From an uncultured Clostridia bacterium (GTDB lineage Bacteria > Bacillota > Clostridia > Oscillospirales > Acutalibacteraceae), in contig CALDPI010000301.1 of the NCBI GenBank assembly GCA_937912045.1, forward strand, positions 1 through 5,399: DNA of 5,399 bases. The letters are read 5' to 3'. A model generated the notes under the pieces. The model was given only the letters and a program-made list of their open reading frames with translations, had not been told where the DNA came from and searched no databases. Positions 1 to 4,852 of the stretch are shown here, one piece after another (the stretch's first letter is position 1; each line of letters opens with the position of its first letter). The translations under genes and the position numbers were made by a program.

Positions 1-22
1 GATAGCAAACAAGAAGAAGTAG
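1..22 (+). CDS. rpsM: 30S ribosomal protein S13, C-terminal end (partial)
   Basis: Only the last codons of an upstream gene are in the window. They read I-A-N-K-K-K followed by a TAG stop at 20-22. The ANKKK ending is typical of bacterial S13 proteins, whose basic tail reaches into the decoding region near the A- and P-site tRNAs. The position directly before rpsK, 16 bp upstream, is where rpsM lies in nearly all bacteria, so identity comes from tail plus synteny. The body of the gene lies left of the window and cannot be examined. Confidence 0.85.
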
Positions 23-38
23 GCGGGAGGAAAGTAAA

Positions 39-437
39 ATGGCTACAAAGGGTAAAACAACAGCAACCCGCAAGCGTCGCGAGAAGAAAAATATTGAACG
101 CGGTGCTGCCCACATCCAGTCAACCTTCAACAATACTATCGTAACAATAACCGATACACAGGGCGCTGCTCTTTCTTGGGCATCCGCTGGTGAGCTCGGT
201 TTCAGAGGTTCAAGAAAATCCACTCCTTTCGCAGCACAGAGCGCTGCTGAAACAGCTGCAAAGGCTGCTATGGAGCATGGTCTTAAAACCGTAGAAGTAT
301 ATGTTAAGGGTCCCGGCGCAGGACGCGAGGCTGCTATCAGAGCGTTGCAGTCAGCAGGACTTGAGGTAAGTATGATTAAAGACGTTACCCCGATTCCTCA
401 CAACGGTTGCCGTCCTCCGAAGAGAAGACGCGTATAA
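39..437 (+). CDS. rpsK: 30S ribosomal protein S11
   Basis: Encodes 132 residues, close to the usual length for S11, a small-subunit platform protein that contacts 16S rRNA near the E site and the mRNA exit region. The N-terminus is a short basic extension rich in K and R. The core follows, with HIQSTFNNTIVTITD around residues 25-39, the GFRGSRKSTPFAAQ stretch around 54-67, and KGPGAGREAAIRAL around 90-103. The C-terminus is the nearly invariant DVTPIPHNGCRPPKRRRV. The ATG at 39 is set by GGGAGG at 25-30 with 8 nt spacing. It follows rpsM by 16 bp and precedes rpsD, the standard alpha-operon arrangement. The gene appears intact, with no unusual features. Confidence 0.99.
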   Translation: MATKGKTTATRKRREKKNIERGAAHIQSTFNNTIVTITDTQGAALSWASAGELGFRGSRKSTPFAAQSAAETAAKAAMEHGLKTVEVYVKGPGAGREAAIRALQSAGLEVSMIKDVTPIPHNGCRPPKRRRV

Positions 438-484
438 TTCGGGGCGAGCACAAAGCCGCAATATTTAATGCGACGAGTGAAACC

Positions 485-503
485 GTGACAGAATATCTGT
501 CAC
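485..503 (+). promoter_or_regulatory. Hairpin in the rpsD leader, candidate S4 autoregulatory element
   Basis: The rpsK-rpsD gap of 90 bp contains a perfect inverted repeat: GTGACAGA at 485-492 and TCTGTCAC at 496-503, separated by three bases. It ends 10 nt before the GGAGGTG ribosome binding site (514-520) of rpsD. A shorter potential stem, CGCA 457-460 with TGCG 469-472, lies upstream. S4 is known to repress its own mRNA in both E. coli (alpha operon) and Bacillus (rpsD leader), so a structured leader here is reasonable. There is no T tract, so it is not a terminator. The regulatory role is inference; I could not match it to a known leader consensus. Confidence 0.45.
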
Positions 504-527
504 AACAGTTCATGGAGGTGTAACAAA

Positions 528-1154
528 ATGGCAAGATATACCGGAGCAGTATGCAGACTTTGCCGCCGTGAAGGACAGAAGTTGTTCTTAAAGGGCGAGC
601 GCTGCTATTCCGAGAAATGTTCATTCAACGCCAGAGCTTATGCTCCCGGCCAGCACGGTCAGGGACGTAAAAAGTCCTCTGAATACGGCACACAGCTTCG
701 TGCAAAGCAGAGAGCAAGAAGATTCTACGGCGTTCAGGAAGGACAGTTCCATCATTATTTTGAGATGGCCGAGCGCAAGCAGGGAATCACAGGTGAAAAC
801 CTCTTAAAGATTCTCGAAAGCCGTCTTGACAACGTAGTTTACAGAGTAGGCTTCGCATCCTCAAGAGCCGAGGCAAGACAGCTTGTTGGCCACGGTCACT
901 ATGAGGTTAACGGTCATCGCGTAGATATCGCATCCTACCTCGTAAAAGCAGGCGACGTTATCACAATTTGTGAGAAGGCCCGCGCAAGCGAGAAGATGAA
1001 GGCCGTAATCGAGGCTAACTCGGCAAGACCGGTTCCGCAGTGGATTGACGTTAATCGTGACGCTCTTGAAGCAAAGATTATCGCTCTCCCGAACCGCGAC
1101 CAGATAGAGGCTCCTGTTGAAGAGCAGCTCATCGTCGAGTTCTATTCTAAGTAA
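528..1154 (+). CDS. rpsD: 30S ribosomal protein S4 (zinc-binding form)
   Basis: Encodes 208 residues, matching the family length. S4 is a primary 16S rRNA binder that nucleates assembly of the 5' body domain, lines the mRNA entry channel, and in many bacteria represses its own translation. The N-terminus carries C9-x2-C12-x13-C26-x4-C31, the four-cysteine zinc site of C+ S4 proteins. Then comes the APGQHGQGRKKSSEYG stretch around residues 40-55, and an S4-type RNA-binding domain around 97-160 (SRLDNVVYRVGFASSRAEARQLVGHGHYEVNG). The ending EAPVEEQLIVEFYSK is typical. The ATG at 528 follows GGAGGTG (514-520) by 7 nt. It sits inside the alpha operon, between rpsK and rpoA; in Bacillus the gene is detached. 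It appears intact. Confidence 0.99.
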   Translation: MARYTGAVCRLCRREGQKLFLKGERCYSEKCSFNARAYAPGQHGQGRKKSSEYGTQLRAKQRARRFYGVQEGQFHHYFEMAERKQGITGENLLKILESRLDNVVYRVGFASSRAEARQLVGHGHYEVNGHRVDIASYLVKAGDVITICEKARASEKMKAVIEANSARPVPQWIDVNRDALEAKIIALPNRDQIEAPVEEQLIVEFYSK

Positions 1155-1231
1155 TAACAAACAAAGCACCGCGGTCACCGCACAGGCAGCGGCGTGATAA
1201 AAATATGAGTGCGGAGAAATGGAGCTTTTAA

Positions 1232-2182
1232 ATGATAGAGATTGAAAAGCCCAGAATTGAATCGCTGGATTTACTGCCTGATGGCACATACGGTAAATTC
1301 GTGCTCGAACCGCTGGAGAACGGCTTTGGTACCACAATAGGCAACAGCCTTCGTCGCGTACTTCTTTCAAGCCTTCCCGGTGTTGCCGCAACTTCTATAA
1401 AGATTGACGGCATTCTGCACGAATTCTCAACCGTCCCCGGTGTTAAGGAAGACGTTACAGAAATCGTTCTTAACATAAAGGAACTTACAGCAAAGCTTCA
1501 CAGCAACGAAGCAAAGACGGTTTACATTGACGCAGAAGGACCCTGCGAGGTTACAGGCGCAACAATCAAAACCGACTCTGAGGTTGAAATTCTCAACCCC
1601 GAGCTTCACATTGCTACAGTAGGTGAGGGCGGACGTCTTAATATGGAAATCGTTCTCGATTCCGGCCGCGGATACGTTCCGTCGGAGAAGAATGCGTCCG
1701 GACAGAATGTCATTGGTGTCATTCCTGTTGACTCAATCTACACACCTGTAGTAAAGGTAAACTACACCGTTGATAAAACACGTGTAGGCCAGCAAATCGA
1801 TTATGACCGCCTCACACTTGAGGTTTGGACAAATGGCGTAATTTCTGCAAGCGATGCCGTTTCATTAGCATCCAAAATCTTGACCGAGCATCTTAATCTG
1901 TTCACCGACCTTTCGGGCGACACATACAGCGAAGCCAAGATTATGGTAGAAAAGGGCGACACCAGCAAGGAAAAGGTTCTCGATATGACTATCGAAGAGC
2001 TTGACCTTTCTGTAAGAAGCTTTAACTGCTTAAAACGTGCAGGAATCAATACGGTTGAAGACCTCATCGGCAAGACCGAAGAGGATATGATGAAGGTTAG
2101 AAACCTTGGCCGTAAATCACTTGAAGAGGTTATCGCAAAGCTCGATAGCTTTGGCTTCAGTCTGAGAAGCGAAGACGAATAA
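1232..2182 (+). CDS. rpoA: DNA-directed RNA polymerase subunit alpha
   Basis: Encodes 316 residues, the normal length for the alpha subunit, which dimerises to nucleate core polymerase and contacts upstream promoter elements and activators. The N-terminal assembly domain spans about residues 1-230 and includes LEPLENGFGTTIGNSLRRVLLSSLPG around 25-50 and the dimerisation segment near 205-225. A short linker leads to the C-terminal domain (about 250-312), with VRSFNCLK at 261-268. R262, N265 and K268 there match the DNA-binding R265, N268 and K271 of E. coli, and NLGRKSL at 291-297 is the second DNA-contacting element. The ATG at 1232 has a modest GGAG at 1221-1224, 7 nt upstream. The gap from rpsD is 77 bp, and rplQ follows 15 bp after the stop. 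Intact. Confidence 0.99.
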   Translation: MIEIEKPRIESLDLLPDGTYGKFVLEPLENGFGTTIGNSLRRVLLSSLPGVAATSIKIDGILHEFSTVPGVKEDVTEIVLNIKELTAKLHSNEAKTVYIDAEGPCEVTGATIKTDSEVEILNPELHIATVGEGGRLNMEIVLDSGRGYVPSEKNASGQNVIGVIPVDSIYTPVVKVNYTVDKTRVGQQIDYDRLTLEVWTNGVISASDAVSLASKILTEHLNLFTDLSGDTYSEAKIMVEKGDTSKEKVLDMTIEELDLSVRSFNCLKRAGINTVEDLIGKTEEDMMKVRNLGRKSLEEVIAKLDSFGFSLRSEDE

Positions 2183-2197
2183 AAGGAGTGAGTATAA

Positions 2198-2539
2198 ATG
2201 CCGGGAACACGTAAACTCGGAAGAACCACTGACCACAGAACAGCAATGCTGCGTGCAATGGTAACTTTCCTTCTTGAGAACGGAAAGATTGAAACAACCG
2301 TTACTCGCGCAAAAGAAGTAAGGTCAATGGCAGAGAAGTATATTACACTCGCTAAGGATAATAGCCTCAACAGCAAGCGTCAGGCTATGGCATTCATTAC
2401 TAAGGAGGCCGTTGTAGCAAAGCTCTACAGCGACATCGCTCCCAAGTATGCAGACCGTAACGGCGGCTATTGCCGTATCACAAAAATCGGTCCCCGCCGT
2501 GGTGACGCCGCAGAGATGGCAATTATTGAGTTAATCTAA
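2198..2539 (+). CDS. rplQ: 50S ribosomal protein L17
   Basis: Encodes 113 residues, within the bacterial L17 range. L17 binds 23S rRNA on the solvent side of the large subunit near the exit tunnel. The family pattern is clear: MPGTRKLGRTTDHRTAML at the N-terminus, then FLLENGKIETTVTRAKEVRSMAEKYITLAK around residues 27-56, and a C-terminal GGYCRITKIGPRRGDAAEMAIIELI. The ATG is preceded by AAGGAG at 2183-2188, with 9 nt spacing. It is the last gene of the alpha operon here; strong terminators follow within 20-100 bp. In many other Clostridia, ECF transporter ATPase genes come next, but they are absent here. The gene appears intact. Confidence 0.98.
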   Translation: MPGTRKLGRTTDHRTAMLRAMVTFLLENGKIETTVTRAKEVRSMAEKYITLAKDNSLNSKRQAMAFITKEAVVAKLYSDIAPKYADRNGGYCRITKIGPRRGDAAEMAIIELI

Positions 2540-2554
2540 TTTCTCTTAAAACAA

Positions 2555-2616
2555 TTTAGTTCTCGCGTCGTAAGATTTCAGCGGAAATCTTAACGACGCG
2601 GGAACTAAAATTTTTT
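2555..2616 (+). terminator. Long intrinsic terminator of the alpha operon
   Basis: Two arms, 2555-2579 and 2584-2609, pair over about 25 bp around the 4-nt loop AGCG. There is one bulged base and one G-U pair, and six T residues follow at 2611-2616. It lies 15 bp after the rplQ stop, so it should end the ribosomal operon transcript. The stem is far longer than the 7-10 bp typical of intrinsic terminators, so it may also be an RNase III target or a small repeat element. Confidence 0.88.
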
Positions 2617-2618
2617 CC

Positions 2619-2659
2619 ATAACAAAAACCCTCGACAAACTGTCGGGGGTTTTTGTTAT
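2619..2659. terminator. Bidirectional intrinsic terminator between rplQ and the GNAT gene
   Basis: Arms 2619-2637 and 2641-2659 form a 19-bp stem with a single G-U pair and a 3-nt loop (AAC). The GC core is CCCTCGACA/TGTCGGGGG, flanked by A5 on one side and T5 on the other, so a T tract follows the core on either strand. It backs up the previous terminator for rplQ on the + strand. On the - strand it ends the mtaB-GNAT unit, and the GNAT stop codon (2656-2658) lies inside the stem. Confidence 0.9.
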
Positions 2660-3156
2660 AATTTCAAGCACATATAATCAAAAGATATGTATTTACCGTC
2701 TATTTTAAAGAATAAGGGGTGTGAGCCAATTTTTATAAAACCAAACTTTTCATAAAGGTGTATAGCGTGTAGGTTGTCGCTACGAACCTCTAAATCGACC
2801 ACATCATACGAGCTTTCTTTTGCAAAATCAAGAATTTCATTTAATAGCCTGCTGCCAATACCTTTATTCCAATATGCTGCAAGCACGGAAATACCAAGCT
2901 CGCCTCGGTGACTCATTCGACGTGGAAGTCGGCTCAAGCTTGCGTCGCCTACAATTTTTCCGTTTTCTTTTGCTAAAAGGATTATATTATCTTGCGAATT
3001 TTCTGCTCTCTCAAGGTATTCCGCTTCTGACTCGACAGAAAATGGCAGTCCCTCAGCCCCAAAGGTCAGATTGTCCGTTTCGCCGCCAATCTGTCTTAAG
3101 TAATCCAGCATTGCAGGTGCGTCCGATTTTTTTGCCCTCTCAATAGTAATTCTCAT
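2656..3156 (-). CDS. GNAT family N-acetyltransferase
   Basis: Encodes 166 residues with the Gcn5-related acetyltransferase fold, which transfers an acetyl group from acetyl-CoA to an amine. The N-terminal strand and helix read IERAKKSDAPAMLDYL. Motif A spans about residues 86-105 (ELGISVLAAYWNKGIGSRLL), with the KGIGS pyrophosphate-binding loop. Motif B spans about 121-144 and includes N128, A131 and LYEKFGF, where Y135 is the usual candidate general acid. This pattern is close to RimI/SpeG-like and antibiotic N-acetyltransferase-like relatives, but the substrate cannot be read from sequence. The ATG at 3156 follows GAGGAA (3165-3170) by 8 nt. It starts 17 bp after the mtaB stop, so it is probably cotranscribed with mtaB from the promoter near 4490-4516. 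The stop overlaps the shared terminator. Confidence 0.93.
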   Translation of the reverse strand: MRITIERAKKSDAPAMLDYLRQIGGETDNLTFGAEGLPFSVESEAEYLERAENSQDNIILLAKENGKIVGDASLSRLPRRMSHRGELGISVLAAYWNKGIGSRLLNEILDFAKESSYDVVDLEVRSDNLHAIHLYEKFGFIKIGSHPLFFKIDGKYISFDYMCLKL

Positions 3157-3173
3157 TGTGTTTATTCCTCGTT

Positions 3174-4460
3174 TTATATTATTTCACCAATACAACATTC
3201 ACCCTCGCGCGAGAGGAGCAAAACGTCCAAAATCTGTCCGCAAACGCATCTGTTACAGGGAACGCGCACACGCGTGTAATTTGGGGTGTAGCCCTCGCAA
3301 AAGCCGTCCTCCCACTGTTCAAAAAGCACGGGGAAAACGCGTCCTAACTGCGAATCGAGGAACTCCTCCTCACATTTTTTGCATTCTGCTATCATAATCT
3401 GGCTTCTTTTGGCTTTTACGGCGTTTTCTATCTGTCCGTCAAAATTATCCGCCCGAGTGCCCTTACGGCGTGAATAGGCGAAAATATGGGCTTTTGCAAA
3501 GCCGATTTCGCGCGCAAACCGTACAGAACACTCAAAATCCTCGTCCGTTTCGCCTGCAAAGCCCACCATAATGTCGGTGGTGATGGAGCAGTCGGGGAAG
3601 ACGTGGCGTATGCGGCCGATAAGCTCGCGGTAAAATTGCGCGTCATAGTGGCGGTTCATCCTGGCAAGCGTTGCATCACAGCCCGATTGTAAGGAAAGGT
3701 GAAATTGTGGGCAGAATTTTTCTTCCGCCCTAAGCCTTGTCAGCATTTCCTCGCTTATGTGGTCGGGCTCGAGCGAGCCTAAACGAATTCGCTTGATACC
3801 ACTAACCTCTGCCACGGCCGAAACCGCATCGCAAAGGTTAAGTCCTGTATCCTTGCCGTAGGCGGAAAGGTTGATGCCCACAAGCACCACCTCGCAAAAG
3901 CCGCGTGCGGCGAGCGCCGAAACCTCAGCCTTTATGTCCTCCACCCCGCGTGAGCGAACCCTTCCACGCGCGGTGGGAATTATGCAATATGAGCAAAAGC
4001 GGTCGCACCCGTCCTCGATTTTAACAAAGGCACGTGTGCGCTCGGAAAAATCTGTGATTGGTGGTGTGCAGAAGACTTCGCCCTTTTTGTGCTCTTTTAT
4101 ATCAATTATGCGCTCTTTATTTTTGAGATAAGCTTCTATCAGGTCGGGAAGTCGGCCGTCACCGGCATTTTCAAAAATAATGTCGGCTTCGGGCAGGTCG
4201 GTGCCAATCTCCGAAAAGGCGGCAGGTACACAGCCGCAAAGCACAATAATAGCAGACGGCAGCATTCTGCGAAAACGTCTGACAGCCTGACGCGTTTTGC
4301 GGTCGCTTTCGGCTGTGACGGTGCAGGAATTTATAATGACAACGTCGGCTTTTTCATAGCTGTCAGCAGGGGAAAAACCGCGCGCAATCAGCTGCTCACG
4401 CATGGACTGGCTCTCATACTGATTAACCTTGCAGCCAAGCGTGTAAAAGGCAAAGAACAA
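3174..4460 (-). CDS. mtaB: tRNA (N6-threonylcarbamoyladenosine(37)-C2)-methylthiotransferase MtaB
   Basis: Encodes 428 residues of a radical-SAM methylthiotransferase that converts t6A37 to ms2t6A37 in tRNAs decoding ANN codons, stabilising the codon-anticodon pair. The N-terminal MTTase domain carries C10 (TLGCKVNQYES), C46 (NSCTVT) and C77 (CGC), ligands of the auxiliary 4Fe-4S cluster. The radical-SAM motif is C152-x3-C156-x2-C159, followed by ARGRVRSR (164-171). HLSLQSGCD and TDIMVGFAGET are typical core motifs. A TRAM-like RNA-binding domain covers about 372-428, with the family-typical GYTPNYTRV. TLGCKVNQ and GYTPNY favour MtaB over MiaB or RimO. The start is TTG at 4460: an in-frame TAG lies five codons upstream, and the first ATG (codon 20) would lose C10. 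The C-terminal region has extra cysteines (C360, C363, C402, C405, C407). Confidence 0.94.
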   Translation of the reverse strand: MFFAFYTLGCKVNQYESQSMREQLIARGFSPADSYEKADVVIINSCTVTAESDRKTRQAVRRFRRMLPSAIIVLCGCVPAAFSEIGTDLPEADIIFENAGDGRLPDLIEAYLKNKERIIDIKEHKKGEVFCTPPITDFSERTRAFVKIEDGCDRFCSYCIIPTARGRVRSRGVEDIKAEVSALAARGFCEVVLVGINLSAYGKDTGLNLCDAVSAVAEVSGIKRIRLGSLEPDHISEEMLTRLRAEEKFCPQFHLSLQSGCDATLARMNRHYDAQFYRELIGRIRHVFPDCSITTDIMVGFAGETDEDFECSVRFAREIGFAKAHIFAYSRRKGTRADNFDGQIENAVKAKRSQIMIAECKKCEEEFLDSQLGRVFPVLFEQWEDGFCEGYTPNYTRVRVPCNRCVCGQILDVLLLSREGECCIGEII

Positions 4461-4464
4461 AAAA

Positions 4465-4473
4465 CCACCTCCC
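4465..4473 (-). promoter_or_regulatory. Strong ribosome binding site deciding the TTG start of mtaB
   Basis: On the - strand the bases read GGGAGGTGG, ending 4 nt before the TTG at 4460. The long match to the 16S rRNA 3' end compensates for a weak start codon. Together with an in-frame TAG at 4473-4475, it fixes the start position. Confidence 0.85.
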
Positions 4474-4487
4474 TAAATATCCCTATC

Positions 4488-4516
4488 ATTATACGGTATA
4501 AAACCGTTTCTTGCAA
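4488..4516 (-). promoter_or_regulatory. Sigma-A-type promoter for mtaB and the GNAT gene
   Basis: Reading the - strand, a -35 box TTGCAA (4511-4516) and a perfect -10 box TATAAT (4488-4493) are separated by exactly 17 bp. Transcription should begin near 4481, giving a leader of about 20 nt that carries the ribosome binding site. It lies back to back with the + strand promoter of the HPr-like gene; the two -35 boxes are 7 bp apart. Confidence 0.8.
4493..4507. promoter_or_regulatory. Inverted repeat within the mtaB promoter, possible operator
   Basis: ACGGT (4493-4497) and ACCGT (4503-4507) form a perfect 5-5-5 inverted repeat, ACGGT-ATAAA-ACCGT. It occupies the spacer between the -10 and -35 boxes of the mtaB promoter, where a bound protein would block polymerase. 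The repeat is short enough to arise by chance, and no regulator is encoded nearby, so the operator role is only a suggestion. Confidence 0.3.
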
Positions 4517-4523
4517 CTTAATG

Positions 4524-4552
4524 TTGACTTTATCGCAAAAAAAGTGTATCCT
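4524..4552 (+). promoter_or_regulatory. Sigma-A-type promoter for the HPr-like gene
   Basis: A -35 box TTGACT (4524-4529) and a -10 box TATCCT (4547-4552) are separated by 17 bp containing an A-rich stretch (4537-4543). The start point would fall near 4559-4560, right before the AGGAGG ribosome binding site, so the leader would be only about 15 nt long. Confidence 0.72.
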
Positions 4553-4574
4553 ACTAACAAAGGAGGCGGTATGA

Positions 4575-4820
4575 ATGGTTGAAGAAACCATTATGCTTTA
4601 TAGCATTGACGACGTAAAAAAACTTGCCAGCATTGCTAACACAAAGAAATATGATATAGATATAACACTCGGAAAATATTTGGTTAACGCCAAGTCGATA
4701 ATGGGTATTTTCAGTCTTGACCTCACACAGCCACTTAACATCATTGCCTATACAGACGGCACAGACGGCTTTTTGGATGAAATTTCTGAATATATCTATC
4801 GTCCCGAAGAAGAGAAATAA
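4575..4820 (+). CDS. HPr-family protein lacking the active-site histidine (Crh-like)
   Basis: Encodes 81 residues. From about residue 24 it follows the HPr fold of the PTS phosphocarrier: KKYDIDITLGKYLVNAK aligns with the beta strands before the regulatory helix. S41 in K-S-I-M-G-I-F-S-L-D-L corresponds to Ser46 of HPr, the HprK/P target, and DGTDGFLDEISEYI matches the C-terminal helix. The region that normally carries the phosphorylated His15 reads SIDDVKKLASIAN, and the protein contains no histidine at all, so it cannot act as a phosphocarrier. Crh of Bacillus is a known case with Ser46 but no His15. The start is ATG 4575, 8 nt after AGGAGG (4561-4566). An earlier ATG at 4571 opens only a three-codon frame. 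It is monocistronic, with its own promoter and terminator. The function is unknown: possibly regulatory. Confidence 0.85.
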   Translation: MVEETIMLYSIDDVKKLASIANTKKYDIDITLGKYLVNAKSIMGIFSLDLTQPLNIIAYTDGTDGFLDEISEYIYRPEEEK

Positions 4821-4821
4821 G

Positions 4822-4852
4822 AAAAAACAGGCAGTTTACTGCCTGTTTTTTT
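4822..4852. terminator. Bidirectional intrinsic terminator
   Basis: Arms 4822-4834 and 4839-4851 form a perfect 13-bp stem (A6 then CAGGCAG, paired with CTGCCTG then T6) around the loop TTTA. T tracts follow the GC core on both strands, so it can end the HPr-like transcript on the + strand and the ABC transporter transcript on the - strand. The ABC stop codon (4851-4853) touches the stem. Confidence 0.92.

Noticed and set aside
1167..1196. GC-rich segment with CACCGC twice (1167-1172, 1176-1181) and GCGGCGTG (1189-1196) between rpsD and rpoA
   Set aside because: The possible pairing needs a two-base bulge, and two alternatives compete. It is too weak to call a regulatory structure or terminator.
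861..1391. Long - strand open frame of 176 codons across the rpsD end and rpoA start
   Set aside because: It is antisense to two well-identified genes and crosses their gap, and its translation resembles no family I know. It is a shadow frame.
1801..2376. Long - strand open frame of 191 codons opposite rpoA and rplQ
   Set aside because: Serine- and leucine-rich translation of the type expected from antisense reading of conserved genes. No ribosome binding site or domain is evident.
3156..3397. Two overlapping + strand frames near the 3' end of mtaB and the start of the GNAT gene
   Set aside because: They lie opposite the conserved TRAM-region codons of mtaB and have no motifs.
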